A stretch of 64,000 nucleotides of DNA from Paenibacillus chitinolyticus NBRC 15660 (GCF_000739915.1 NZ_BBJT01000002.1:788568-852567); one strand, 5' to 3'. Positions 1-8,401 are shown, counted from the first letter of the stretch. Notes: generated by a model not told the origin, from the sequence alone. Numbers and translations are program-made.

Positions 1-416
1 TTATCCGGCGGAAGATGGGGATTGACGGAGAGCTGGATCACGGGGATGTCCGCCTCGGGAAACATTTTGTAGAGCAGCGTCCACGAACCATGGTCGAGTC
101 CCCTTGCGGAGTCGGTATCGACTTCGATCCCCCGTTCCCGGAAAAGACCTTCCAGCCGCAAAGCCAGCTTGACGGACCCTTTGGCCGGATAGGCAACCCT
201 GTAGAGTTCGTCCGGAAAACCGTAAAAATCGTAAATCGTCTCGTACGTCTCGTCGGTCGAAGTTAAGGTCAGAACCTCGCTCTCCCAATGAGCCGTAAAA
301 ATAACGATCGCTTTCGGTTTCCACTGCTGTCCCAATTCCCGTAAAAAGGCCGTATACTCCGTATCTTGAATAGCCAGCGCAGGTGAACCGTGGGCTAAAA
401 ACAACGAAGGAATCAT
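1..416 (-). CDS. Extradiol ring-cleavage dioxygenase, DODA/YgiD type (3' end outside window)
   Basis: The minus-strand frame starts at the ATG at 416 and runs off the window edge, giving 138 N-terminal residues of a family usually near 260. It opens MIPSLFLAHGSP, the HGSP metal-site signature of class III LigB/DODA dioxygenases. It also has a TAHWES segment and a late DHGSW motif, all typical of YgiD-like enzymes, which use a non-haem metal to open catecholic rings. An AAAGGAGG ribosome site lies just upstream of the ATG. The gene is divergent from an HxlR regulator, a common pairing for aromatic or quinone stress genes. The family is clear from sequence; the substrate is unknown. Confidence 0.85.
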   Translation of the reverse strand, partial: MIPSLFLAHGSPALAIQDTEYTAFLRELGQQWKPKAIVIFTAHWESEVLTLTSTDETYETIYDFYGFPDELYRVAYPAKGSVKLALRLEGLFRERGIEVDTDSARGLDHGSWTLLYKMFPEADIPVIQLSVNPHLPPD

Positions 417-444
417 GGTGCTAGCCTCCTTTAAAGTTTATTAA

Positions 445-459
445 GTTACTTTTCGTAAC
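445..459. promoter_or_regulatory. Palindrome GTTAC-N5-GTAAC, candidate HxlR operator
   Basis: A perfect 5-bp inverted repeat with a 5-bp spacer sits just downstream of the dioxygenase -10 box, where a repressor would block transcription. A further GTAAC occurs at 473-477. The divergent HxlR-family gene is the obvious candidate ligand; this is inference from position. Confidence 0.4.
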
Positions 460-461
460 CT

Positions 462-490
462 AGTGTATAATTGTAACTTTATAATGTCAA
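462..490 (-). promoter_or_regulatory. Promoter of the dioxygenase gene
   Basis: On the minus strand TTGACA (485-490) and TACACT (462-467) are separated by exactly 17 bases. This is a good sigma-A promoter pointing at the start codon at 416. Confidence 0.65.
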
Positions 491-564
491 GCAATTTATT
501 TATTTGCTGTTACTATATTTTTATTAGTCAAATGAGCGTATACTGGAGTTAGGAGGGATGCCTG

Positions 565-879
565 ATGAAAGAATCTAACTTATGTCCCCGCTTTGAAAAA
601 GGAATGCAGCTCATCAGCAAACGCTGGGCCGGCCTCATCGTCTATCAGCTTTTATCGGGACCGCAGCGTTTTTGTACGATAGAATCGAATCTGCCTTTAA
701 GCGGGAAAATCTTGTCCGAAAGATTGAAAGAGCTTGAGCAGGAAGGCATTATCCGGCGGAATGTTTATCCCGAGATGCCGGTAAGAATCGAGTATTCGCT
801 CACGGAGAAAGGACTCGCCCTGGAGCCGATAATCCGCGGAGTGGAACAATGGTCTTCCGCCTGGCTTCAGCCCGAATGA
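565..879 (+). CDS. HxlR-family winged-helix transcriptional regulator
   Basis: The 104-residue protein has the HxlR layout: an N-terminal Cys (CPRFEKGMQLISKRWAG), a winged helix with LSGKILSERLKELEQEGIIRR as recognition region, and the SLTEKGLAL wing. HxlR proteins of the YodB/HypR/CatR type sense quinones, diamide or aldehydes through the N-terminal cysteine, here Cys7. The start at 565 has GGAGGG seven bases upstream. It is divergent from the ring-cleavage dioxygenase with about 150 bp between them, so it probably controls that gene and perhaps itself. The family assignment is firm; the inducer is inferred. Confidence 0.9.
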   Translation: MKESNLCPRFEKGMQLISKRWAGLIVYQLLSGPQRFCTIESNLPLSGKILSERLKELEQEGIIRRNVYPEMPVRIEYSLTEKGLALEPIIRGVEQWSSAWLQPE

Positions 880-889
880 CACGCGAGGA

Positions 890-918
890 TTGACAGTGGG
901 AATGCGCGTACCTATACT
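890..918 (+). promoter_or_regulatory. Sigma-A promoter of the Rrf2 gene
   Basis: TTGACA (890-895) and TATACT (913-918) are separated by 17 bases, close to the vegetative consensus. It lies about 50 bp upstream of the Rrf2 coding region. Confidence 0.7.
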
Positions 919-943
919 ATTTAGAAGTTCGCATATGCGCGTA
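902..943 (+). repeat. Pair of direct repeats ATGCGCGTA around the -10 box
   Basis: ATGCGCGTA occurs at 902-910 and again at 935-943, 33 bp apart (about three helical turns), flanking the -10 box and probable start of transcription of the Rrf2 gene. The second copy merges with the palindrome CGCATATGCG (930-939). It is a candidate autoregulatory operator. Confidence 0.4.
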
Positions 944-965
944 AATAATTATCGTCCGCATCTGT

Positions 966-1409
966 TTGACGGAGGTGAGACCCATAACCATCAGCAGCCG
1001 CTTTGCCGTAGCCGTTCACATTTTATCGCTGCTGGAGCTGAATAAAGAAGGACGCAACACGTCCGAATATATAGCCGGAAGCGTCAGTACGAATCCGGTC
1101 GTCATCCGCCGGATTACCGGCATGCTGAATAAAGCGGGCTTGACCCGGACGAGCCCCGGAGTCGCCGGAGCCGCTCTGGGCCGGACTCCTGCCGAAATCA
1201 CTCTGCTCGATATTTACCGGGCGGTTCAAGCGGATATGCAGGACGAGCTGTTCGCGATGCATGAGAATCCGAATCCGGACTGCCCGGTCGGCAAGAACAT
1301 CCAGAGCACGCTCGAGACTCAGTTCAACCGGGCTCAGCTTGCGATGGAGCGGGAGCTTGACGGCGTTACCCTGGCCGATATCGTAGCGGATCTTGCCCGC
1401 TGCGAATAG
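966..1409 (+). CDS. Rrf2-family transcriptional regulator (YwnA-like)
   Basis: The sequence SSRFAVAVHILSLLEL followed by TNPVVIRRITGMLNKAGL is the Rrf2 N-terminal winged helix. The body resembles B. subtilis YwnA, including the FAMHENPNPDCPVG segment. The three-cysteine Fe-S cluster motif of IscR/NsrR is missing, so this is a cluster-free Rrf2 protein. The start is uncertain. TTG at 966 and GTG at 975 are in frame, but a GGAGGTG ribosome site at 971-977 precedes an ATA codon at 984, where YwnA-like proteins would begin. It is transcribed alone from a strong promoter. The targets are unknown. Confidence 0.85.
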   Translation: MTEVRPITISSRFAVAVHILSLLELNKEGRNTSEYIAGSVSTNPVVIRRITGMLNKAGLTRTSPGVAGAALGRTPAEITLLDIYRAVQADMQDELFAMHENPNPDCPVGKNIQSTLETQFNRAQLAMERELDGVTLADIVADLARCE

Positions 1410-1477
1410 TCCGCCCGCGGATCGTTCGTTCAGGCGGGCGGATAACCCCTGTGGATTCGGCGAAAGCGGATTCAGCC

Positions 1478-1532
1478 AACAAAAAAAGACATCCGGACCG
1501 GCCAAACAGGCGGGACTTGATGTCTTTTTTTG
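1478..1532. terminator. Bidirectional terminator between the Rrf2 gene and azlD
   Basis: AAAAAAAGACATC at about 1481 pairs with GATGTCTTTTTTT ending near 1531, so either strand reads a stem followed by a T run. It serves azlD from the right and the Rrf2 gene from the left. A separate G+C stem (CCGCCCG with CGGGCGG, about 1412-1442) lies before it. Confidence 0.7.
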
Positions 1533-1538
1533 TGCGTC

Positions 1539-1865
1539 TTAGAAGAATAATCGGAATGCGGCCAGGGACAGCACCCCCGCGATCACGGTTCCGAACAGGC
1601 TGCGCGTATATACCGCAACGGCCAGAGCGGGCAGGGCGGCCAGCAGCTTGTACGCATTATCCGCCACGGACAACCGGCCGTCTGTCAAGAGCAGCTCCTG
1701 GGCCAGCAGCGCAGCCATAACCGCGACCGGCACGTGCTGCAGCCAGCGGATTCCCCATTCCGGGAGCTTCATGCGGCTGAGGACGAGCAGCGGCAGCACA
1801 CGGGGAATCCAGGTGACGGCGGCGCTGCCGGCGATGATCCACAGGACGAGTTCGCTCACTTCCAT
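1539..1865 (-). CDS. azlD: AzlD-type small subunit of branched-chain amino acid exporter
   Basis: The 108-residue, very hydrophobic protein has about four membrane segments and the AzlD start pattern (WIIAGSAAVTWIPRVLPLLVL). In B. subtilis AzlCD exports branched-chain amino acids and analogues such as 4-azaleucine. Its start overlaps the end of azlC by ten bases, so the two are translationally coupled and act as one membrane complex. A terminator follows the gene. Family assignment is confident; the transported compound here is inferred from homologues. Confidence 0.88.
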   Translation of the reverse strand: MEVSELVLWIIAGSAAVTWIPRVLPLLVLSRMKLPEWGIRWLQHVPVAVMAALLAQELLLTDGRLSVADNAYKLLAALPALAVAVYTRSLFGTVIAGVLSLAAFRLFF

Positions 1866-2587
1866 TTCTCGATCACCATCCCTGCCGTCGCCGCGACCAG
1901 TATGGCGGCAATAACCGTGAGTCCGCTGTCCAGGAAGCGGCTTCCTCCAACCACCACGGCGGTCGCCGTGACCACCACCGCTAAGTCGGTGCGGATTTTA
2001 CGCCGTGCGGCCATTTGGAGGATAAGCAGGCCGATGAACATCCCCGGAAGGGCGAACTCCAGTCCGAGCTTTTCCGGATGGGCGATCCGCTCCCCCATCA
2101 GGCCGCCGGCCATATTCGCCGCGAACCAGTTCAGGTAAGCTGTCACATTCAAGCCCAGCATCCATTTGTAGGGGATTTCCCCGTTTTGCGCCGCCCGGCT
2201 TGAGGCAACACCGAACGTTTCGTCCGTCAGCAGAGTGCCGGTCGCGATATTTTTCCACCACGTATACTTGGAGAAATAAGGGGCCAGCGCCGCACTCAGC
2301 AGCAGATGGCGCAGGTTGACGAAGAACAGGGTCACGATAACGGAAACGGCCGGGGTCCCCGCGGCAATCATCCCGGCGGCAATAAATTGGGCGGACCCCG
2401 CATAGAGAAGCAAAGAGATCAACCCGATCTCGGCGACACTCATCCCCGCGGTTTTCTCCACGACGCCCGCCGCGAACCCGATGCTCAAATAACCCAGAAG
2501 TGTAGGTACGCAGTCATTTACGCCCTGAAGAAAGCTGTCGCCGTCCGAACGGTTCTCCGTTTCCGGTACCGGCCTATTCGTATTCAT
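1856..2587 (-). CDS. azlC: AzlC-type permease subunit
   Basis: A membrane protein of about 243 residues with the AzlC signature region (LGYLSIGFAAGVVEKTAG, then LYAGSAQFIAAGMI and FFVNLRHLLLSAAL) and the WMLGLNVTAYLNWFAAN loop. It forms the large subunit of the AzlCD exporter. I chose the ATG at 2587; an in-frame ATG at 2623 would overlap the upstream marR gene by 50 bases, and neither has a strong ribosome site. The order marR-azlC-azlD on one strand with no gap suggests a single operon under the MarR regulator. Confidence 0.88.
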   Translation of the reverse strand: MNTNRPVPETENRSDGDSFLQGVNDCVPTLLGYLSIGFAAGVVEKTAGMSVAEIGLISLLLYAGSAQFIAAGMIAAGTPAVSVIVTLFFVNLRHLLLSAALAPYFSKYTWWKNIATGTLLTDETFGVASSRAAQNGEIPYKWMLGLNVTAYLNWFAANMAGGLMGERIAHPEKLGLEFALPGMFIGLLILQMAARRKIRTDLAVVVTATAVVVGGSRFLDSGLTVIAAILVAATAGMVIEKWK

Positions 2588-3098
2588 GTCTCTCGGACCG
2601 GCCGTTCTTACAGCACCCGTCATCCGGTTTCGGCCCGCTCACGGCGCTATTCGCCTGTTCGAATACGCCGACCATTCGCGAGAGGAACGTATTGATGAGA
2701 TCCAGTTGCTCCGGTGTATAAGCCTCGCAAACTTCCCGGGTCATCGTTCCCAGCGGCTTATAAAGCGCCCCGATCGTTTTTTGCTTCTCTTTGACCGGAA
2801 CGATGATAACGCGGCGGCCGTCGTGAGGGTCCTTTTCCCTGCGCACGAATCCCGCCTGCTCCAGCCGGTCGATCAGAGCCGTGACGGTTCCCGTAGTCAG
2901 CCCGGTCAGCTTGGCAAGCTCCCCTGCCGTGATCGGTCCTTTTTCGTTCAAGATGTCCGCCGTTTTCAAATCGGTATGTATGACCCCTAGGGAATGTGCC
3001 GCATTTTGCTGAAAAAGTACGATTCGCGTAGACATTTTACGCATATGACCGATCAGTTCCAGCACTTTCTCTTCAGATTCGGGCAAAACGCTTGACAA
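2574..3098 (-). CDS. MarR-family transcriptional regulator
   Basis: This 174-residue winged-helix protein has the MarR core: ADILNEKGPITAGELAKLTGLTTGTVTALIDRLEQAGFVRREKDPHDGRRVIIVPV, with the DxRxR-like wing. It starts at a TTG (3098) preceded by AGGAGG at good spacing. It is first in a marR-azlC-azlD unit and divergent from a major-facilitator exporter, with a strong palindrome between. It therefore probably represses both its own operon and the exporter. The ligand is unknown. The last 13 bases overlap azlC. Confidence 0.9.
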   Translation of the reverse strand: MSSVLPESEEKVLELIGHMRKMSTRIVLFQQNAAHSLGVIHTDLKTADILNEKGPITAGELAKLTGLTTGTVTALIDRLEQAGFVRREKDPHDGRRVIIVPVKEKQKTIGALYKPLGTMTREVCEAYTPEQLDLINTFLSRMVGVFEQANSAVSGPKPDDGCCKNGRSERHEYE

Positions 3099-3124
3099 GT
3101 AAAATTCCTCCTCATAAACTAGAA

Positions 3125-3147
3125 ATTATCTTGAAAATCAAGATAAT
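3125..3147. promoter_or_regulatory. Perfect inverted repeat, likely MarR operator
   Basis: ATTATCTTGA (3125-3134) is followed by three bases and its exact complement TCAAGATAAT (3138-3147). MarR dimers bind such 20-23 bp palindromes. It sits between the divergent marR and exporter genes, so one site could control both directions. Confidence 0.75.
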
Positions 3148-3273
3148 GGGGTTGGCGAGATTGTTTATTTAATTTTAACGAATAAACTTTTTTTTGCAAA
3201 GGAGATGTCTTCCAGACGCCGGAAAAGGACCGCTACATTTGGAATCGCAACTTATTCAGAGGAGGATTTCCCC

Positions 3274-4797
3274 TTGATTCAGAAAGACAACAATCTTAAC
3301 CGGGTCGTTGCCGGGCTGCTGCTGGCTATCCTGATGTCCGCCATGGATAACACGATTGTCGCCACAGCCATGGGCACCATCGTCTCGGATCTGGGCGGCT
3401 TCGACAAGTTCGTCTGGGTCACGTCCGCCTACATGGTGACGACGATGGCCGGAATGCCGATCTTCGGCAAGCTGTCCGATATGTACGGGCGCAAACGTTT
3501 TTTTATCTTCGGTCTAATCGTGTTCCTGCTGGGTTCCGCCCTTTGCGGAATTGCCCAAAGCATCGTCCAGCTCAGTATTTACCGGGCGATCCAAGGAATC
3601 GGAGGCGGCGCGCTGCTGCCGATCGCGTTCACGATCGTCTTCGATATTTTCCCGCCCGAGAAGCGGGGTAAAATGACCGGTCTGCTGGGTGCGGTGTTCG
3701 GCTCGGCGAGTGTGCTCGGTCCCCTTCTCGGAGCTTACATCACGGAATACATAAGCTGGCACTGGGTGTTCTACGTCAACCTGCCGATCGGTCTGGTATC
3801 GCTGCTGCTTATTATGCGCGCCTACAAGGAATCTCCCGGGCATGTCGAACAGCGCATCGACTGGTGGGGAGCGATTACGCTTGTCGTCGCGGTCGTGAGT
3901 CTCATGTTCGCCCTAGAACTCGGGGGCAAGGAATACGCTTGGGACTCCGTTCCGATCGTAAGCCTGTTTGCAAGCTTTGTCGTGTTCTTCATTCTGTTCT
4001 TCATCATCGAACGGAAAGCGAAGGACCCGATCATCTCGTTCTGGCTGTTCAAACGCCGCCTGTTCGCAACCTCCCAGCTTCTTGCGCTGCTTTACGGAGC
4101 GACATTCATCATTCTGACGGTGTATATCCCCATTTACGTGCAGGCCGTCTTCGGCGGTTCCGCAACGAACGCGGGCCTTATCCTGACGCCGATGATGCTG
4201 GGCAGCGTGGCGGGCAGCGCGATGGGAGGTATTTTCCAGACGAAAACAAGCTTCCGGAACCTGATGATTATTTCCGTCTTCTCGTTCCTCGCCGGCATGT
4301 ACCTGCTCGGGGGACTGACGCCAGAGACGAACAGGGCTCTCCTGACCGTGTTTATGATCATCGCCGGTTTCGGTGTCGGCTTCTCGTTCTCCCTGCTGCC
4401 TACCGCTTCCACCTACGACCTGGAACCCCGGTACCGCGGCACGGCGACCTCCACGAACTCGTTTCTGAGATCGTTCGGGATGACGATCGGCATTACGATT
4501 TTCGGCAGCATTCAAGCGAACGTCTTCACCGACAAAATCAAAACCGCCTTCCAGGGAATGAACGGCGGCGGGATGGCCGGAATCGATATGAGCAATCCGC
4601 AGCAGATTTTCCAAGCGGACAAACGTGCCTTGATTCCGCCGGATATTTTAAACAAAATTATTCACGCCTTGTCCGAATCGATCGCCTTTACGTTCATGGC
4701 CGCCCTCATTCCGATCGTTCTGGCTGTGATCATTGTGTTCCTCATGGGGAACGCCCGGGTCGTACCCGCCAAACAAAAGACCGGCCAGCCTTCCTGA
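3274..4797 (+). CDS. Drug:H+ antiporter of the DHA2 (EmrB/QacA) major facilitator family
   Basis: The protein is about 507 residues with the 14-helix DHA2 layout. Motif D1 is seen as LLLAILMSAMDNTIVATAMGTI, motif A as GKLSDMYGRKRFF, and motif C as GAVFGSASVLGPLLGA. These proteins expel multiple drugs by proton exchange. I start it at TTG 3274, which follows GAGGAGG by eight bases. The in-frame ATG at 3205 sits directly on its own GGAG and would add 23 basic residues unlike the family. A MarR gene and operator lie immediately upstream on the other strand, so induction by a MarR ligand is likely. Confidence 0.9.
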   Translation: MIQKDNNLNRVVAGLLLAILMSAMDNTIVATAMGTIVSDLGGFDKFVWVTSAYMVTTMAGMPIFGKLSDMYGRKRFFIFGLIVFLLGSALCGIAQSIVQLSIYRAIQGIGGGALLPIAFTIVFDIFPPEKRGKMTGLLGAVFGSASVLGPLLGAYITEYISWHWVFYVNLPIGLVSLLLIMRAYKESPGHVEQRIDWWGAITLVVAVVSLMFALELGGKEYAWDSVPIVSLFASFVVFFILFFIIERKAKDPIISFWLFKRRLFATSQLLALLYGATFIILTVYIPIYVQAVFGGSATNAGLILTPMMLGSVAGSAMGGIFQTKTSFRNLMIISVFSFLAGMYLLGGLTPETNRALLTVFMIIAGFGVGFSFSLLPTASTYDLEPRYRGTATSTNSFLRSFGMTIGITIFGSIQANVFTDKIKTAFQGMNGGGMAGIDMSNPQQIFQADKRALIPPDILNKIIHALSESIAFTFMAALIPIVLAVIIVFLMGNARVVPAKQKTGQPS

Positions 4798-4814
4798 CCC
4801 CATAAGAAAAACCG

Positions 4815-4849
4815 AGATGAACAGCCGGAATGCTGTTCGTCTTTTTTTT
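4815..4849 (+). terminator. Intrinsic terminator after the DHA2 exporter
   Basis: GATGAACAGC and GCTGTTCGTC form a 10-bp stem (one G:T wobble) with a six-base loop, followed by eight T. Confidence 0.8.
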
Positions 4850-4949
4850 GTTGAAATTTGACTGTTTCATTCGTTAAAATTCGGGTATATAACCCCAATA
4901 GATGAATTTTGAATCTTTATTATTCGGTCTCAAGGAGATGGTAACTTAC

Positions 4950-7574
4950 ATGACCAGCCTGCAAATTAATCCTCAGTCCCTGGCGGACCACTTGTTTGCC
5001 AGTACGGCGGACGGCCTTGCCTTGTATTCTCCGAACGGCGTTTGGATGCAGGTAAACGAAGCTTGGTACCGCCTGTGCGGCTATTCTCCGGAGGAACTCG
5101 CCCGCCTTACTTTAAAAGACCTTGTGCATCCGGACGATTGGAAGGATGCACGGCCGGAAGCGCCCCTGCCGGACAGTTACGTACAAAAAGTACGCTTCTT
5201 TCATAAATCCAAGCGCGAAATCCCCGTTCTGCTTACAATAAGCCGTCTGACCGGGAATTCGCCCGAAACATCCCAGTGTTACGTCCTGCAAGCGTCCGAG
5301 CTCTCGCCCGTCCAAGATGACGTACAGACCTGGAACAGAATCAAGCGGCAGTACCGGCTGATGTCGGAGCATTCGCGGGATATCCTCTACCATACGGCCC
5401 CGGACGGGACGATTCTGGACTGCGCGCCTACCATCCGTCGGATACTGGGATATTCTCCGGACGAGCTCATCGGGAACACCGAGGATGTGCTTTACTGCTT
5501 CCCCTCCGGTTTACAAACAGAGCAGTCCGATTCCGCCGTAAATGAAGAATATGCGCGGCAGGTCAAATTGCTTCACAAAGACGGCCGCCACATCTGGTTC
5601 GACTTAACCGTGAAGACAATAATCGGCGACAACGGCGAGGAGCTTATTCTGAAAATCGGCCAAGAAATCTCGGACCGCAAAAAGAACGAACAATTCATAG
5701 CGGAAGCCCAGCGCATCGCTCTGATGGGAAGCTGGGAATGGGACATTTCAAGCAACGAGATTCTTTTCTCGGACCAATTCTTCCGGGTGTCGGGAATTGA
5801 TCCGGCAAGCGCTGCTGTCCACGGCATCCTGAGCCTGGTCAGCGAAGATTTCCACCCTGTTTTTAAAGAAGAACTGGATAAAGCCTTGGTGAACAAGGAG
5901 CTCAGTTTCGAGTACCGGAGACGGAAGGAAACCGGAGAAGACATCTACCTGCATATCCGCGGCCTTGTTACGTACTCGGACCAGGGAATTCCTCTTAAAA
6001 TCAACGGCACGATTCAAGATATTACGGACCGCAAGCTCGTTGAACGCAAGCTTCAGGAAACGGTCGAACGCTATACATCGCTGAAAAAATATAACCACGA
6101 CGCCGTTTTTTCGCTGGATTTGGAAGGAAAAATTCTGAACACCAATCTGATGGCCCAGGAAATGACGGGTTATGCGGTTCACGAAATGATCGGCGTCTGC
6201 TTCACGAAGCTGTTCGGCACGGAAGATATTACGGAGATCCTTGAGGCTTCCTTAAAGGACACCTCCGCCGATAAACACATCGACAAAATTACGGACAAGT
6301 ACGGCAATTCCGTGGAAGTGCTGACAACGATCGCCCCCATCATCATCAGTGAAGCGAACGTCGGGTATTACATTATCGCCAAAGATATCCGGGAACAGAA
6401 GAAGCTGATGATCGAGAAGGAAAGCGCGGAAGCCACAAACAAAGCCAAAGGCGAGTTTCTGGCCATGATGAGTCACGAAATCCGCACACCTATGAATGCG
6501 GTGATCGGCATGACGGATCTTCTGCTTGAAACGACGTCCTTCAACTCGGAGCAGAGAGAATACTTGAATATCATCCGCAAAAGCGGCGACACGCTGCTCG
6601 GCATCATCAACGATATTCTGGACTTCTCCAAAATCGAATCGGGCGTAACCGAATTGGTCGAAGAGCCGTTCGATCTCCGCACCTGCATCCTGGAGTCCGT
6701 CGATCTTCTGACGCCCAAAGCGATAGAAAAAAATCTCGAGATGATCTGCGCCATGAGCCAGAATATGCCGTCCACCCTGCTGGGCGACGCCAAACGGTTA
6801 AAGCAGGTGCTCATTAACCTGATCGGGAACGCCGTGAAATTCACGAGTACGGGAAACATCACGGTTTCCGTCAAAAAACAAGCCCAGTCGCAGGGAACCG
6901 TAGACCTGTTGTTCCAGATTAAAGATACGGGAATCGGAATTCCGAAGGAAAAAGCCGACAAGCTGTTCCAGCCTTTCTATCAGCTGGATAATTTCATGAC
7001 ACGCGAAACGGAGGGAACCGGGCTCGGACTCGCCATCTGCAAGAAGCTGGTCCAGCTCATGGGAGGCGATATCTGGATAGAGCAGTCGGATGAACCCGGC
7101 GCTCATTTCCTCTTCAACGTCGTTCTGAAAGAAGCGGCGCAGGAGGCGGTTCCGTTTCCTAAAGACAAGACGGCGGCGGAGAAAGCTTCCGGCCACTCTC
7201 TCAAAATCCTCGTTGCGGAAGACAATCGGATCAATCAGCTCGTGCTCGTCAAAATGCTCACCAACCAGGGCCATACCGTCCGCGTGGTGGACAACGGCAG
7301 CGAGGTCGTCGAAGCGGCACTGACCGAACGGTACGATATCGTGTTTATGGATGTGCACATGCCGGAAATAAACGGCCTGGATGCGGCGCGGATGATTAAG
7401 GAAGCGCTTAGGCCCGAAGAATATCCGATCATCGTGGCCGTTACGGCCAACGCGCTCAAAGGCGACCGGGAAAAATGCCTTGCGGCCGGCATGGACGACT
7501 ATATCAGCAAGCCGATATTCAGCCGGACCGTCAACGAAACGATCCAGAAATTTTTCTCGTTCCAGCAGGCGTAA
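4950..7574 (+). CDS. Multi-PAS hybrid sensor histidine kinase with receiver domain
   Basis: The protein has about 874 residues and no membrane segment, so it is a soluble sensor. Four PAS/PAC units can be traced in roughly the first 490 residues; the second to fourth each begin or end with typical PAC text such as DISDRK-like and QDITDRK. A HisKA domain follows with H-box SHEIRTPMNAVIG (His509), then a HATPase with LINLIGNAVKFT, DTGIGIP and GTGLGLAICKKL. A C-terminal receiver has VAEDNRINQ and the phospho-acceptor Asp801 in FMDVHMPE. No HPt domain or partner regulator is nearby, so it is an orphan. ATG 4950 follows AAGGAG at a slightly long 12 bases; ATG 4902 is the alternative. Confidence 0.9.
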   Translation: MTSLQINPQSLADHLFASTADGLALYSPNGVWMQVNEAWYRLCGYSPEELARLTLKDLVHPDDWKDARPEAPLPDSYVQKVRFFHKSKREIPVLLTISRLTGNSPETSQCYVLQASELSPVQDDVQTWNRIKRQYRLMSEHSRDILYHTAPDGTILDCAPTIRRILGYSPDELIGNTEDVLYCFPSGLQTEQSDSAVNEEYARQVKLLHKDGRHIWFDLTVKTIIGDNGEELILKIGQEISDRKKNEQFIAEAQRIALMGSWEWDISSNEILFSDQFFRVSGIDPASAAVHGILSLVSEDFHPVFKEELDKALVNKELSFEYRRRKETGEDIYLHIRGLVTYSDQGIPLKINGTIQDITDRKLVERKLQETVERYTSLKKYNHDAVFSLDLEGKILNTNLMAQEMTGYAVHEMIGVCFTKLFGTEDITEILEASLKDTSADKHIDKITDKYGNSVEVLTTIAPIIISEANVGYYIIAKDIREQKKLMIEKESAEATNKAKGEFLAMMSHEIRTPMNAVIGMTDLLLETTSFNSEQREYLNIIRKSGDTLLGIINDILDFSKIESGVTELVEEPFDLRTCILESVDLLTPKAIEKNLEMICAMSQNMPSTLLGDAKRLKQVLINLIGNAVKFTSTGNITVSVKKQAQSQGTVDLLFQIKDTGIGIPKEKADKLFQPFYQLDNFMTRETEGTGLGLAICKKLVQLMGGDIWIEQSDEPGAHFLFNVVLKEAAQEAVPFPKDKTAAEKASGHSLKILVAEDNRINQLVLVKMLTNQGHTVRVVDNGSEVVEAALTERYDIVFMDVHMPEINGLDAARMIKEALRPEEYPIIVAVTANALKGDREKCLAAGMDDYISKPIFSRTVNETIQKFFSFQQA

Positions 7575-7598
7575 CACCGGCATGCGGCGATATACACA

Positions 7599-7646
7599 CA
7601 AAAGCTCCGTACAGGCTGCTGGCAGCAGCTTGTACGGAGCTTTTTG
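7599..7646. terminator. Bidirectional terminator between hybrid kinase and PIG-L gene
   Basis: AAAAGCTCCGTACA pairs with TGTACGGAGCTTTTT around an inner CTGCTGGCAGCAG element. The genes converge here and both strands have a T run. Confidence 0.8.
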
Positions 7647-7659
7647 GCGTATTTTTTCG

Positions 7660-8361
7660 CTAAATCAAATCATCCAGTACGTATTCTTCTTTGCGGACCG
7701 GATTCTTCTCGCCGCGCAGCCAGACGAGTCCGAAGCTTTCATAAGGAAAATCTTTGCTCTCTTGGAGCGTTTCGCTTCCGCCGAACGCTTTCTCCACGGA
7801 AAACCGCTGGGACCGGTGCGCCAGAAGCGCCTGGGCTTTGATCTTCCAGTAGGGCGCCGTTTCGAGCCGGACCACAGAAGGCGCATCCGCCATATCGCGA
7901 TAAGAAGGCAGGTTGTAATAGTACTTCTGAACATGAGGACAACGTCCGCCGAGAACGGCTTCGTTTACCGCATGATGGATGGCGATGTGATCCGGGTGGC
8001 CGCTGATTCCGTCTTCCGGGAATGTGACGACGACGGACGCTCCCGTTTCGTTCAGGAATTCGGCCACCGCATCCGCCAGCGCCGGCCTGTCCATCCCGGC
8101 CAGCTTGCCGTCCGGCAGCCCGAGGTGCATCACGTCCGATACGCCCAGCAGATCGCAGGCGGTCTGCAGCTCGACTTCCCGCGCGTCGGCTAACTGCTCC
8201 GGGGTCATGGGACCGAGCGGTCCCGGTCTCCCCGCATCTCCGCGCGTAGCGCAGAGCAGTACGCTGCGTATTCCCCGATCCGCCAGAGAGCGGATCAGAC
8301 AGGCGCTCCCGAACGATTCGTCGTCGGGATGCGCGTATATAAAAGCAACGACAGGGGCCAT
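7660..8361 (-). CDS. PIG-L/LmbE-family zinc deacetylase
   Basis: The 233-residue protein has the AHPDDE zinc-binding motif at residues 10-15, the CATRGDAG strand, and a second metal and catalytic region GISGHPDHIAIHHAV. This is the PIG-L fold that removes acetyl from N-acetylglucosaminyl groups. In this group BshB makes GlcN-malate for bacillithiol, so a BshB-like role is possible, and the bacillithiol disulfide reductase 4 kb away is suggestive. The sequence alone does not separate BshB from other family members. The start at 8361 has AAGGAG ten bases upstream. Confidence 0.8.
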   Translation of the reverse strand: MAPVVAFIYAHPDDESFGSACLIRSLADRGIRSVLLCATRGDAGRPGPLGPMTPEQLADAREVELQTACDLLGVSDVMHLGLPDGKLAGMDRPALADAVAEFLNETGASVVVTFPEDGISGHPDHIAIHHAVNEAVLGGRCPHVQKYYYNLPSYRDMADAPSVVRLETAPYWKIKAQALLAHRSQRFSVEKAFGGSETLQESKDFPYESFGLVWLRGEKNPVRKEEYVLDDLI

Positions 8362-8401
8362 AGGTACCCGTCTCCTTCCGGTTATTAACTCAAAGCCGTT
8401 T

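Noticed and set aside
1..324. 107-codon minus-strand frame METESDRYFYG
   Set aside because: It is out of frame with the dioxygenase, whose HGSP and DHGSW motifs lie in the frame starting at 416.
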